Positions 26,552 through 35,236 of a stretch of 64,000 nt of DNA are shown here, piece by piece. The DNA comes from Ornithinimicrobium ciconiae (GTDB taxonomy: Bacteria > Actinomycetota > Actinomycetes > Actinomycetales > Dermatophilaceae), in contig NZ_CP041616.1 of NCBI RefSeq assembly GCF_007197575.1, forward strand, positions 3,968,001 to 4,032,000, read 5' to 3'. The notes below the pieces were generated by a model. That model was given only the letters and a program-made list of their open reading frames with translations. It was not told the DNA's origin and made no database searches. The position numbers were made by a program, and so were the translations under genes. Position 1 is the first letter of the stretch. The number at the start of each line of letters is the position of its first letter.

Positions 26552-28225
26552 ATGTCAGCAGGGATGGAACGCACGTGGCTCCGGCACTACGGCGAGGGTG
26601 TGGCGGCCGAGGTCGAGCTGCCCGACGGCTCCCTGGTCGACCTTCTCGAGGCAGCGGTGGCCAAATTTGGCGACAAGGTGGCGCTCGAGTTCTTTGGCGC
26701 CGAAGTGACCTACGCCGAGTTGGGACGGCAGGTTGACCGCGCGGCCGAGGGCCTGCGCCGAAACGGGGTCCGCGCGGGTGACCGCGTGGGCCTGGTGCTG
26801 CCCAACTGTCCCGAGCACATCGTCGCGTTCTATGCGGTGCTGCGGCTCGGCGCTGTGGTCGTCGAGCACAACCCGCTCTACACCGCGCCCGAGCTGGCCC
26901 ACCAGTTCGACGACCACGGGGCCACCGTGGCGATCGTGTGGGACAAGGTCGCGCCACTGGTCCAGGCGCTGCCGGCGGTCGAGCACGTCATCGCCGTCAA
27001 CATCACGTCCTCGATGCCCCTGTCCAAACGACTCGCGCTGCGACTGCCCGTGCGCAAGGCCCGGGCAGCGCGCGAGAGCATGACCCACCCTGCCCCCGGG
27101 ACGACACCGTGGTCCGAGATGCTCAGCCACGGTTCGCTGGACGCCGCCCATCCGCACCCGGTCGCCCACGATCTGGCGGTCATCCAATACACCAGTGGGA
27201 CGACCGGCGTGCCCAAGGGTGCCATGCTGACGCACCTCAACCTCGGCGCCAACGCAGCCCAGGGTCGGGCCTGGGTCCCCGGCCTCGTCGACGGTGACGA
27301 GGTGGTGTATGCCGTGCTGCCCATGTTCCATGCCTACGGACTGACGCTGTGTCTCACGTTCGCCATGAGCATCGGGGCCCGGCTCGTCCTCTTTCCGAAG
27401 TTCGACGTCGACCTGGTCCTCACGGCCGCCAGGAAGAGCCCACCCACCTTCCTGCCTGCCGTCCCACCGATCTACGACCGGCTCGCGCAAGCAGCCCGGG
27501 AGCGGTCGGTCGACCTGTCCACGATCCGTTTCGCGATCTCCGGGGCCATGCCACTCACCGCGAAGACACTGGAGCTGTGGGAGTCCACGACCGGTGGCAG
27601 CCTCGTCGAGGGCTACGGGCTAACGGAGACCTCACCGGTCGCCCTGGGCAATCCGATGGGACTGGCCCGACGTGCCGGCGCGGTCGGAGTCCCCTTCCCC
27701 AACACCGACATCCGGGTCGTGGACCCGGACCACCCGACCAAGGACCTGGGGCCCGGCGACCGTGGCGAGCTGCTCATCCGCGGCCCCCAGGTGTTCCGCG
27801 GCTACTGGGGCAAGCCCGACGACACGTCCGCGACCCTGCTCGAGGGGGACTGGCTGCGCACGGGGGACATCGTCGAGGTGGACGAGGACGGCTTCGTCTC
27901 GATCGTCGATCGGATCAAGGAGATCATCATCACCGGCGGCTTCAACGTCATGCCGTCGGAGGTCGAGGCGACGCTCAAGACCTTCCCGGGCGTGACCGAC
28001 GCGGCCGTCGTCGGTCTGCCTCGCGAGGACGGCAGCGAGGAGGTCGTCGCCGCGGTCACGACTGACACCCTGCAGTTCGACACCGAGGCTGCCCGCGAGT
28101 TCGCCCGGTCCGCCCTGACGGCCTACAAGGTCCCGCGGCGGATCATCGTGGTCGAGGACCTGCCGCGCTCCCAGATCGGCAAGGTCTTGCGCCGCAAGGT
28201 CCGCGACCAGCTCCTCGCCGACTGA
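26552..28225 (+). CDS. fadD: Long-chain fatty-acid-CoA ligase
   Basis: AMP-forming acyl-CoA synthetase of 557 residues that activates fatty acids for degradation or lipid synthesis. The ATP-binding motif YTSGTTGVPKGAMLTHLN is near residue 213, the adenylate motif GYGLTETSP near 353, and the C-terminal hinge and lysine region RSQIGKVLRRKVRDQL at the end. The start is ATG 26552, nine bases after GGAGAGGG; ATG 26546 is too close to it. The symbol is used in the broad family sense. The gene for an unknown membrane protein converges on it. Confidence 0.85.
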   Translation: MSAGMERTWLRHYGEGVAAEVELPDGSLVDLLEAAVAKFGDKVALEFFGAEVTYAELGRQVDRAAEGLRRNGVRAGDRVGLVLPNCPEHIVAFYAVLRLGAVVVEHNPLYTAPELAHQFDDHGATVAIVWDKVAPLVQALPAVEHVIAVNITSSMPLSKRLALRLPVRKARAARESMTHPAPGTTPWSEMLSHGSLDAAHPHPVAHDLAVIQYTSGTTGVPKGAMLTHLNLGANAAQGRAWVPGLVDGDEVVYAVLPMFHAYGLTLCLTFAMSIGARLVLFPKFDVDLVLTAARKSPPTFLPAVPPIYDRLAQAARERSVDLSTIRFAISGAMPLTAKTLELWESTTGGSLVEGYGLTETSPVALGNPMGLARRAGAVGVPFPNTDIRVVDPDHPTKDLGPGDRGELLIRGPQVFRGYWGKPDDTSATLLEGDWLRTGDIVEVDEDGFVSIVDRIKEIIITGGFNVMPSEVEATLKTFPGVTDAAVVGLPREDGSEEVVAAVTTDTLQFDTEAAREFARSALTAYKVPRRIIVVEDLPRSQIGKVLRRKVRDQLLAD

Positions 28226-28301
28226 CGATGAGTCCGTATGCCGTGGGGTCGGGTTCACCGAGCCGGCACCGCGCGGCGGTGTCCGCTCGGCCCGTCCGCG
28301 G

Positions 28302-28959
28302 TTACGGGGCCGCCACACGCTCCGGCGTGCGTGGGGTGCCCACTGCAACCTCGGCCGCCGTCTGCCAGTGGCTGATCGAGGACTGCAAGACCGCGTGGGC
28401 CAGCGCCCCGAAGATCACCGCATAGAGGGCACCGGAGGCATAGCCGGCCCACTGCGAGAAGTGGCCCGACCCAGCGCGGCCCCAGACCTCCGCGCCAGAC
28501 GGCGACGCCCAGCACGATGAAGCCGAGCACGGTGCCGAGCAGGCCAGCTGCCATGAACGGGATGCCGATGCCCTCCTCGCCGCGGGCGAGCACGGCCGCG
28601 TGGGTGTCGAGGGCGGCCAGGTCCTCGGCCATCGCCAGCATCACGACGTTCACGCCGCCATAGACCGCGTGGCCGAATCCGCCCAGGACCACCAGCACGG
28701 CGCCCACCGTGGCGAGCACGGGCACCCGAGAGCGCACCAGGTGGGCGACCCCGACCAGGCCCACGGCCAGGAAGAGCTGCGAGACGGTGAAGCTCATCGA
28801 GGAGATCGTGGAGGTGGCCTGGGCTGCGGCGATGGCCTCCAGTCGCTCGCGGTGTCCACCGGAGAAGTCGGGCATCAGCAGGACGCTGACGACGATCAGT
28901 GCGGCGCCCACGACCAGGGAGATGGCGACGGCGGTGCGGGTGAGCTGGGCGGGTTTCAT
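28302..28959 (-). pseudogene. Multi-pass membrane protein, frame changes near 28480
   Basis: A hydrophobic protein with four to five predicted membrane segments, beginning MKPAQLTRTAVAISLVVGAA and including LVVLGGFGHAVYGGVN. No family is assigned with confidence. In the first frame the C-terminus becomes Cys/Gly-rich and non-hydrophobic and runs to 28255. In the next frame, membrane-like sequence continues as SQWAGYASGALYAVIFGALA and ends at 28302. Removing one G from the G4 run at 28480-28483 (coding strand TGGGGCC) joins the two into about 218 residues, which I take to be the intended product. Confidence 0.6.
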
Positions 28960-29150
28960 GGTGCCTCCAGTGACGTTGGGGACGACCCTTGTGGCCGGCC
29001 TGGATCGACGTTAGGAGTGGCGCAGGTCGCTCCGGATCGGCCTTCGGGGGCGTCCCGTCACCCCTGACGTCGCTCCTGGACGAAGCCGGTCGCGCTCGGA
29101 GGACGATGGGAGACGACTCAAGGATGATGACGAGGCGGTGCGTGAGCCCC

Positions 29151-29156
29151 TAGGTT
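29151..29156 (+). promoter_or_regulatory. Putative -10 box for leaderless histidine kinase transcript
   Basis: TAGGTT six bases before the GTG at 29163. No ribosome site is seen in the gap. The rest of the 203-bp region upstream (28960-29150) holds nothing I recognise. Confidence 0.4.
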
Positions 29157-29162
29157 GAGTCC

Positions 29163-30319
29163 GTGGAGCGTCAGCGCAGGCGTCAGTGGGTGGTCGACAT
29201 CTGTGTCGCGGCCCTGATCGGCACCGTCGGCCTGCTCGAGATCTGGGTGCCGTTCGAGTCGGTCCAGGGCAGCGGGTCGAACGCCGTCAGCACGGTCGGC
29301 GTCGTCCTGTTTGCGGCCCTCCTCAGCCAGCGCCGGGCTCGTCCGTGGGTGGCCCTGGTCGGCGTCCTGGTCTGGCCCGTGCTGGGCACCGCGGTCGGCG
29401 CCGAGCACATGCACCTGCTCTTCTTTGGTCAGCTGGTGCCGCTGCTCGTGCTCACCTTCACGATCGGGCGACACGGCCAGGGGGCCTACCGCTGGGTGGG
29501 GCCGCGGCAGTGGCCGCCTTCATCGTCTTCGCCGACCTCTATGTGCCGCTCCTGGCCGATCCCAGCGAGCTCATCTTCCACTGGAGCAGCCTCATCCTGG
29601 TCTGGCTCACCGGGCACGGGCTGCGGGTGGCGGCCAATCGCGCGGCCACCGAGGCGGTGCGGGCGCACCTGGCCGAGGCCACCTCGAGGGAGGCCGCGCT
29701 GCGGGCGATCTCCGACGAGCGGGCCCGCATCGCCCGCGAGCTGCACGACATCGTGGCCCACTCCGTCGGGGTGATCGTCGTGCAGGCCGGCGCCGCCGAG
29801 CAGGTCGTGGAGGAGGACCCCGAGTTTGCCCGCCGCGCCCTCGCCACCATCCGCGCCACCGGCGCGGGGGCGCTGGTCGAGATGCGCCGGGTGGTGACGA
29901 TGCTGCGCGATCCCGACCTCGGCCACGACCTCGCCCCGCAGCCCGGGATCGCCGCGCTGCCAGACCTCGTCACCTCCGCACGCGATGCGGGGCTGCAGGT
30001 CGACCTCGAGGTGACCGGCGAGCGACCGTCGCTGCCCGCGGGGCTGGACCTCACGGCATACAGGGTCGTCCAGGAAGCACTGACCAACGTGCGCCGCCAC
30101 TCCGAGGCGACCTGTGCGCAGGTGGCGATGGCCTTCGTGCCCGGGGCGCTGAAGATCGAGGTCAGCGACGCCGGGCCGCCGCGCTCGGCCGACCACGAGG
30201 CCGGGCACGGACTGCTCGGCATGCGGGAGCGGGTGGCGCTCTTTGGCGGACAGGTCGAGACGGACACGATCGGCGGCGTGTTCACGGTGCGTGCGGTGCT
30301 GCCGCTGGAGGGGTCATGA
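29163..30319 (+). pseudogene. Two-component sensor histidine kinase (NarL/LiaS type) with a one-base frame change
   Basis: Membrane sensor kinase. The N-terminal part (29163 to about 29500) encodes about four membrane segments in one frame. From about 29502 the next frame continues as AAAVAAFIVFADLYVPLLAD, a further membrane region, then the HisKA_3 dimerisation helix with ARELHDIVAHSVGV (phospho-His), and a HATPase_c domain with GHGLLGMRERV. Adding one G to the G4 run at 29498-29501 (context TGGGGCC) gives one 385-residue protein. The start is GTG 29163. It overlaps the response-regulator gene by four bases (ATGA). Confidence 0.75.
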
Positions 30320-30975
30320 CCTCCGTCCTCGTGGTGGACGACCAAGAGCTGGTGCGGATGGGCTTCCGGCTGATCCTGGAGCGGGCCGGCTTTGACGTGC
30401 TGGGCGAGGCCGGCGACGGACTGGAGGCGGTCGAGGCGGTGCGGGAGCTGCGCCCCGACGTCGTGCTGATGGACATCCGGATGCCGCGGCTGGACGGCGT
30501 GGAGGCGACCCGGCGGATCGGTCAGCTGGTCGGGCCGGTGCCCAGGGTGCTGGTGCTCACCACGTTTGACCAGGACGAGTTTGTCTATCAGGCGGTCCGT
30601 GCCGGCGAGTGCGGCTTCCTGCTCAAGGACGTCACCCCGGACGACCTCGTGCACGCGGTCCGGGTGGTGGCGCGCGGCGAGTCGATGCTGGCTCCGGCGC
30701 TGATCTCCCGGCTGCTGGAGCAGTTCACCTCGCGGCCGCCGGCTGGTGGACCGCCCGAGGCGATGGCGGAGCTGACCGAGCGCGAGGTCGAGGTGGCGCG
30801 GCTCGTCGCGCGGGGCCTGTCCAATGCCGAGATCGGCGCGCGGCTCTTCCTCAGCGAGGCGACGGTCAAGACCTATGTCTCGCGCCTGCTGACCAAGCTG
30901 GGCCTGCGCGACCGGCTGCAGATCGCGGTGCTGGCCTATCAGTCCGGGTTGGTGCGCGCGGGCGAGGGCGAGTAG
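30316..30975 (+). CDS. LuxR/NarL-type response regulator
   Basis: A 219-residue cytoplasmic response regulator: receiver domain with VLVVDDQELVRMGFRLIL and phospho-acceptor Asp in DVVLMDIRMPRLDG, the switch region VLVLTTFDQDEFV, then a LuxR HTH (LTEREVEVARLVARGLSNAE, EATVKTYVSRLL). The ATG overlaps the kinase stop, so the pair is co-expressed. Targets unknown. The pair resembles many LiaSR/NarLX-like actinobacterial systems. Confidence 0.9.
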   Translation: MTSVLVVDDQELVRMGFRLILERAGFDVLGEAGDGLEAVEAVRELRPDVVLMDIRMPRLDGVEATRRIGQLVGPVPRVLVLTTFDQDEFVYQAVRAGECGFLLKDVTPDDLVHAVRVVARGESMLAPALISRLLEQFTSRPPAGGPPEAMAELTEREVEVARLVARGLSNAEIGARLFLSEATVKTYVSRLLTKLGLRDRLQIAVLAYQSGLVRAGEGE

Positions 30976-30986
30976 GACGCCGATGA

Positions 30987-31214
30987 GTTCAAGTCCAGGC
31001 GGGGGACCTCCACGCCCTGATCCAGGCGCTGGGCTCCGGTCCGGTCGAGGTGTTTGCCAGTAGCGGCGGTGCGGTGATGGCGCTCGCCCTCGTGGCGGCC
31101 CACCAGGACGAGGTGGTGACGCTGGTGGCGCTGTGTGGTCCTTGGTCACAAGTCGAACCGCAAGTGTCGCAGGCGCTCACGCGTGGAGACGAACGCACAA
31201 TCGCACTACGGTGA
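30987..31214 (+). pseudogene. Remnant of an alpha/beta-hydrolase
   Basis: A start-less reading frame of about 75 codons after a stop at 30984-30986. It contains GDLHALIQALGSGPVEVFAS followed by SGGAVMALALVAAH and VVTLVALCGPW. This resembles the nucleophile-elbow region of alpha/beta-hydrolases, with serine in ASSGGA. Both the start of the gene and everything after the elbow are missing, and the rest of the frame is unrelated. It occupies most of the gap between the response regulator and the sunset-domain gene. Confidence 0.6.
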
Positions 31215-31307
31215 GAACCAGTGCACCCACACGGCCGCGGCCTGGGTGTCGGGCCACAGCGGCGGCACCGGTCGTCGCAGGCCTCGAATGACGAGGACGG
31301 TGTGACC

Positions 31308-32759
31308 ATGGTTTGGAAATGGGTATGGCTAGCACTCCTGCTGGTGGTGATCGCCGCAGCGGTCTGGCTGCTGCTGCGTCGACCAGGGGGTTCCGAAGGG
31401 GTTTCCGGTCAGGACACATCAGTGCTGCCAGGCAGGGACGCTGACGCGGTCCCGCCCTCGCAGGCGGGCGACTATGCCCAGGGTGGCTATCCGCAGGGTC
31501 CTGGGGCTGCCGACGGCACGGGGGCAGGGACCGCCACGGCGGCTGGGGCTGCCTACGATCAGTCGGGTGGCTACGACCAGGCCAGCGGGCAGGAGCCGGC
31601 GCCGTTTGATCAGTCGGCCGCCGCCACCGGCGAGCCGTATGCCGACCCGGCCACCGCAGACCCGGCCTACGGGCCCGCGGGAGGCGCCGAAGGCGCTTAC
31701 CAGGATGCGGAGCAGGGCGCCGGCTATGCCGAGCCCGCACAGGACACCGTCTACGAGCAGGACGGCGGCTACCAGACCGGCTATGCCGAGCCCGCACAAG
31801 AGACCGTCTACGAGCAGGACGGCGGCTACCAGACCGGCTATGCCGAGCCCGCACAAGAGACCGTCTACGAGCAGGACGGCGGCTACCAGAGCACCGATGA
31901 CACCTCGACCGACGCTGCGTACGGCAGCGGGGAGGTCGGTTCGGCCGAGACCGCACCGGAGGACACATCAGGGGTCGAAGCGCCCTACGAGGCCCCGGTG
32001 ACGGACTACTCCCAGAGTGCCGCCTACACAGACACCGCCACGGGCGAAACGACCGAGGCAGACATGCTTGACGACGCTGGCCCGGGGACGGACACCACCT
32101 ACGGGGAGGGGGCTGGATATGCCACCCCCGAGACGGACTCTGGATACGCCGCCTCCGAGACGGACACGGCATACACGCCCGAGAGTGACACCCAGGGCAC
32201 CGACGATCACGGCTCGGGTCTCTCCGGTGACCAGGTAGCCGCCGGCGCTGGCGCCTGGGCAGCTCAGGACGCCACAGCTGAAACCCCGACGACTCAGCCA
32301 CCTGCTGACGCGAGCTGGGATCAGGGGGAGCCGGTGCAGACCGCCGCAGACTTCGACACTCAGGCCGGCCAGGCGACCACCGACACCAGCTACGCCGCCC
32401 CCACGGACGACACCACCTACGCCGCCCCAGCGGACGACACCACCTACGCCGCTCCCGTCGCGGCAGACGAGACCGCGACCGCGGAGCCCGTCACGGCCGA
32501 TGATTACGGCTACGACGAGGCCCAGGCGGGAGCAGCTGCCGGCAGCTATGGCCAGGGCCCGTTCGGCTCCGGCTCGGCTGAGCCCGCAGAGGACGGGTCC
32601 GGTCCGGTGGGATGGTCGATCAAGGGCAACGCCGGGTCGATGCTCTTCCACACGCCCGAGTCACCGTCCTACGAGGCGGCCCGGGCCGAGGTGTGGTTCG
32701 AGACCGAGGAGGCCGCCAAGGCCGCGGGCTTTGCCCACTGGGACCGCAAGCGACGCTGA
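31308..32759 (+). CDS. Membrane-anchored repeat protein with C-terminal sunset domain
   Basis: A 483-residue protein. Residues 1-25 (MVWKWVWLALLLVVIAAAVW) are one membrane segment. Then follows a long acidic, Tyr/Gly/Ala/Gln-rich low-complexity region, including three 19-residue units (GYAEPAQETVYEQDGGYQT) and several DDTTYAAP units. The last 50 residues (VGWSIKGNAGSMLFHTPESP and EVWFETEEAAKAAGFAHW) match the sunset domain found in actinobacterial proteins such as ArfC. The ATG at 31308 has GAGGA upstream; GTG 31221 would add 29 residues, with a -10-like TACGGT eight bases before it. Function unknown. Confidence 0.75.
   Translation: MVWKWVWLALLLVVIAAAVWLLLRRPGGSEGVSGQDTSVLPGRDADAVPPSQAGDYAQGGYPQGPGAADGTGAGTATAAGAAYDQSGGYDQASGQEPAPFDQSAAATGEPYADPATADPAYGPAGGAEGAYQDAEQGAGYAEPAQDTVYEQDGGYQTGYAEPAQETVYEQDGGYQTGYAEPAQETVYEQDGGYQSTDDTSTDAAYGSGEVGSAETAPEDTSGVEAPYEAPVTDYSQSAAYTDTATGETTEADMLDDAGPGTDTTYGEGAGYATPETDSGYAASETDTAYTPESDTQGTDDHGSGLSGDQVAAGAGAWAAQDATAETPTTQPPADASWDQGEPVQTAADFDTQAGQATTDTSYAAPTDDTTYAAPADDTTYAAPVAADETATAEPVTADDYGYDEAQAGAAAGSYGQGPFGSGSAEPAEDGSGPVGWSIKGNAGSMLFHTPESPSYEAARAEVWFETEEAAKAAGFAHWDRKRR
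31722..31889 (+). repeat. Three 57-bp tandem coding repeats
   Basis: Units begin at 31722, 31779 and 31836 with GGCTATGCCGAGCCCGCACA and are nearly identical at DNA level, with one codon difference between the first and the others. They encode 19-residue units in the sunset-domain protein. The near-identity suggests recent duplication or homogenisation. Confidence 0.9.
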
Positions 32760-32776
32760 CCGCACCCCTCAGCCCA

Positions 32777-32820
32777 CACGATGGCCCTGCCCCAGACTCG
32801 CTGGGGGCAGGGCCATCGTG
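32777..32820. terminator. Bidirectional terminator hairpin
   Basis: CACGATGGCCCTGCCCC (32777-32793) and GGGGCAGGGCCATCGTG (32804-32820) are perfect 17-bp arms around a 10-base loop, between the convergent sunset-domain gene and pyrE. There is no T-run, as is usual for terminators in such GC-rich genomes. Confidence 0.85.
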
Positions 32821-32838
32821 GTGCGGTCACCTCACCCG

Positions 32839-33384
32839 TCAGGCCAGTCCGAGATCCTTCATCGAGTAGGCAGCCCGGTAGTCCAGACCACGCTCGCGGA
32901 TCTTCTCCTCCGCCCCGCTGGACCGGTCGGCGATGACGGCCACGGCCACCACCTGGGCGCCCACCTCCTGGCAGGCCTCGACCGCGGCAAGCGGGGACCC
33001 GCCCGTGGTCGAGGTGTCCTCCACGACCAGCACGCGTCGGCCTGCGATGCTCGGGCCCTCGATCCGCTGCTGCAGACCGTGCGCCTTCTCCGCCTTGCGG
33101 ACCACGAAGGCATCCAGCCGCCCCCCTCGGGCCGCCCGCGCATGGACCATGGCCGTGGCCACCGGGTCCGCGCCCATCGTCAGACCCCCCACGGCGTCCA
33201 CCTCGAGATCGCTCACCAGGTCGTTCATGACCTGACCCACCAGGGGTGCCGCCTCACCATCGAGCGTGATGCGACGCAGGTCGACGTAGTAGTCCGCCTC
33301 CTTCCCCGAGCTCAGGGTGACCCTGCCGTGGACGATGGCCTTGGTGCGGATCAGGTCGAGGAGTCGGGCGCGCGAGTCAGTCAC
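32839..33384 (-). CDS. pyrE: Orotate phosphoribosyltransferase
   Basis: Transfers phosphoribose from PRPP to orotate to give OMP in pyrimidine synthesis. It has 181 residues. The orotate-loop region SSGKEADYYVDLRR and the PRPP-binding motif VLVVEDTSTTGGS are clear. The GTG at 33384 is eight bases after TAGGCT, a likely -10 for leaderless expression. It is divergent from the SDR gene, with only 46 bp between start codons; both appear to have their -10 boxes within that gap. Confidence 0.95.
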   Translation of the reverse strand: MTDSRARLLDLIRTKAIVHGRVTLSSGKEADYYVDLRRITLDGEAAPLVGQVMNDLVSDLEVDAVGGLTMGADPVATAMVHARAARGGRLDAFVVRKAEKAHGLQQRIEGPSIAGRRVLVVEDTSTTGGSPLAAVEACQEVGAQVVAVAVIADRSSGAEEKIRERGLDYRAAYSMKDLGLA

Positions 33385-33392
33385 GGCATCGC

Positions 33393-33398
33393 AGCCTA
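33393..33398 (-). promoter_or_regulatory. Putative -10 box for pyrE
   Basis: TAGGCT on the minus strand, eight bases before the pyrE GTG. Confidence 0.35.
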
Positions 33399-33417
33399 CC
33401 GGCGTCGCCGGGTCACT

Positions 33418-33423
33418 TAGTCT
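33418..33423 (+). promoter_or_regulatory. Putative -10 box for SDR gene
   Basis: TAGTCT seven bases before the ATG at 33431, with no ribosome-binding purine run. Confidence 0.4.
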
Positions 33424-33430
33424 TGCCGCC

Positions 33431-34207
33431 ATGGGAACTGCACTCGTCACGGGAGCTTCTGCTGGTCTCGGTCGCGCCTTCGCGGAGGAGCTCGCCCGGC
33501 GCGGACACGGCCTGGTGCTCGTGGCCCGCAACCGCGACCAGCTCGAGGAGCTCGCCGAGAGACTGCGGCGGGAGTATGCCGTCACGACCGAGGTCCTGGT
33601 CGCTGACCTGGCCGACCGCGCCCAGACGGAACGGGTCGCCGACCGGCTCCGGGACACCGGGCGGCCCGTCGACCTGCTGGTCAACAACGCCGGCTTCGGT
33701 CTGCGGGGAAGTTTCTCCCGCGGAGACGTCACCGAGGAGGAGCGGGCCCTGGATGTGATGGTCCGGGCCGTCCTGGTGCTCAGCCACGCCGCGGCTGGTG
33801 CGATGCGCACCCGCGGGCGCGGCGGCATACTCAATGTCTCCTCCGTGGCGTCGTTTGCGGTGATGGGCAGCTACTCGGCGATCAAGTCCTGGGTGACCGT
33901 GTTCAGCGAGGCCCTGGCGGTCGAGTTGCAGGGCACCGGTGTGCACGTCACCGCCGTCTGCCCAGGGTTCGTGCACACCGAGTTCCACGACCGCGCCCGG
34001 ATGAACATGTCCGCGCTGCCCGAACAGCTCTGGCTGGAGGTCGACCAGGTGGTCACCACCGCCCTGCGCGACCTTGATGCCGGGCGTGCCGTCTCAGTCC
34101 CGTCCGCCACCTACAAGCTGGTCACCGCAGGGATCCGCGTGCTCCCCCGCTCCGCCGTGCGACGGGTCTCGGGGCTGCTCGCCCAGCGCCGCCGAACGTC
34201 ACGCTAA
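33431..34207 (+). CDS. Short-chain dehydrogenase/reductase
   Basis: A 258-residue classical SDR with NAD(P)-binding TGASAGLGRAFAEEL at the N-terminus, structural NNAGFG, catalytic Ser in NVSSVASF and catalytic YSAIK. The basic residue pattern after the glycine motif (VARNRDQLEELA) suggests NADP. C-terminal LQGTGVHVTAVCPGFVHTEF is typical of the DltE-like/acyl-carbonyl-reductase subgroup. Substrate unknown. The start is ATG 33431. The xth gene follows 52 bp downstream on the same strand. Confidence 0.85.
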   Translation: MGTALVTGASAGLGRAFAEELARRGHGLVLVARNRDQLEELAERLRREYAVTTEVLVADLADRAQTERVADRLRDTGRPVDLLVNNAGFGLRGSFSRGDVTEEERALDVMVRAVLVLSHAAAGAMRTRGRGGILNVSSVASFAVMGSYSAIKSWVTVFSEALAVELQGTGVHVTAVCPGFVHTEFHDRARMNMSALPEQLWLEVDQVVTTALRDLDAGRAVSVPSATYKLVTAGIRVLPRSAVRRVSGLLAQRRRTSR

Positions 34208-34247
34208 GCACACACACCCGCCGGCTCCGGACCCACGTGCCGCTCAC

Positions 34248-34253
34248 TAGGGT
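34248..34253 (+). promoter_or_regulatory. Putative -10 box for xth
   Basis: TAGGGT six bases before the xth GTG, indicating its own leaderless promoter in the SDR-xth gap. Confidence 0.4.
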
Positions 34254-34259
34254 GGCCTG

Positions 34260-35048
34260 GTGCGCATCGCCACGTGGAACGTCAACAGCATCCGTGCCCG
34301 CCTCGACCGGGTCACGGCCTTCCTGGCGCGTCACGACATCGACGTGCTGGCGATCCAGGAGACCAAGTGCCGCGACGACCAGTTCCCGCACCTGCCGTTC
34401 GAAGCTGCCGGTTATGAGGTGGCCCACGTCGGTCTCAACCAGTGGAACGGTGTCGCCATCGTCTCTCGGGTCGGGATCTCCGAGGTGGAGGTCGGCTTTG
34501 AGGGGATGCCGGGATGGGGTGACCCGGTCAACGCCGAGGCACGGGCCATTTCGGCAGTCTGCGACGGGGTGCGGGTGGTCTCTGTCTATGTGCCCAACGG
34601 CAGGTCCCTCGAGGACCCGCACATGGCCTACAAGCTGGACTGGCTGAGCCGCCTCAGAGACCATGCCGCGACGCGGCTGGACGTGTCTCCTGATGAGCAG
34701 GTGGTCCTGATGGGTGACTGGAATGTCGCACCGCAGGATGAGGACGTGTGGTCGATGGCGTTCTACGAGAACAGGACTCACGTGTCGGAGCCAGAGCGGG
34801 CCGCGTTCAGGGCGGTGGTGGACGCCGGGTTCAGCGACGTCGTGCGCCCGCACACCCCCGGTCCTGGCGTCTACACCTACTGGGACTACACGCAGCTGCG
34901 CTTCCCCAAGGCCCAGGGCATGCGGATCGACTTTGCGCTCGGCTCCCCCGCGCTGGCCGCTCGCGTCACGGGCGCCTTCATCGACCGTGAGGAACGCAAG
35001 GGCAAGGGCGCTTCGGATCACGCACCGGTCATCATCGACCTCGCCTAA
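34260..35048 (+). CDS. xth: Exodeoxyribonuclease III / AP endonuclease
   Basis: A 262-residue Mg-dependent nuclease of the EEP superfamily that cleaves at abasic sites and trims 3' ends in base-excision repair. Motifs in order: TWNVNSIRARL, IQETKCRDDQFP (metal-binding Glu), MGDWNVAPQDEDVW (Asp/Asn), and the terminal KGASDHAPVIIDL (catalytic Asp-His). The start is GTG 34260. The first gene after it is the subtilase; the 188-bp gap (35049-35236) contains the subtilase promoter region with an AAAGAT/ATCTTT inverted repeat at 35138-35155. Confidence 0.95.
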   Translation: MRIATWNVNSIRARLDRVTAFLARHDIDVLAIQETKCRDDQFPHLPFEAAGYEVAHVGLNQWNGVAIVSRVGISEVEVGFEGMPGWGDPVNAEARAISAVCDGVRVVSVYVPNGRSLEDPHMAYKLDWLSRLRDHAATRLDVSPDEQVVLMGDWNVAPQDEDVWSMAFYENRTHVSEPERAAFRAVVDAGFSDVVRPHTPGPGVYTYWDYTQLRFPKAQGMRIDFALGSPALAARVTGAFIDREERKGKGASDHAPVIIDLA

Positions 35049-35137
35049 TCGCCACGGGGACAGGACAGCACGTGGCCCCGCAGCCGCAACCCGCCGCGAC
35101 CGATCCGGCAGCAGCACACCTGGCTGGGACGAACCTT

Positions 35138-35155
35138 AAAGATTTGGTCATCTTT
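35138..35155. promoter_or_regulatory. AT-rich inverted repeat upstream of subtilase
   Basis: AAAGAT-TTGGTC-ATCTTT, about 82 bp before the subtilase start. A -10-like TAGGTT (near 35183) follows, so this may be an operator. Confidence is low without a known regulator. Confidence 0.35.
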
Positions 35156-35236
35156 CGACACATCTCTCGTCCACTCCCCTAGGTTGGTTTGGCGCTGCCC
35201 TGTGGGGGGCGGTGCGTCAATCCATTCGAGAGGGAT

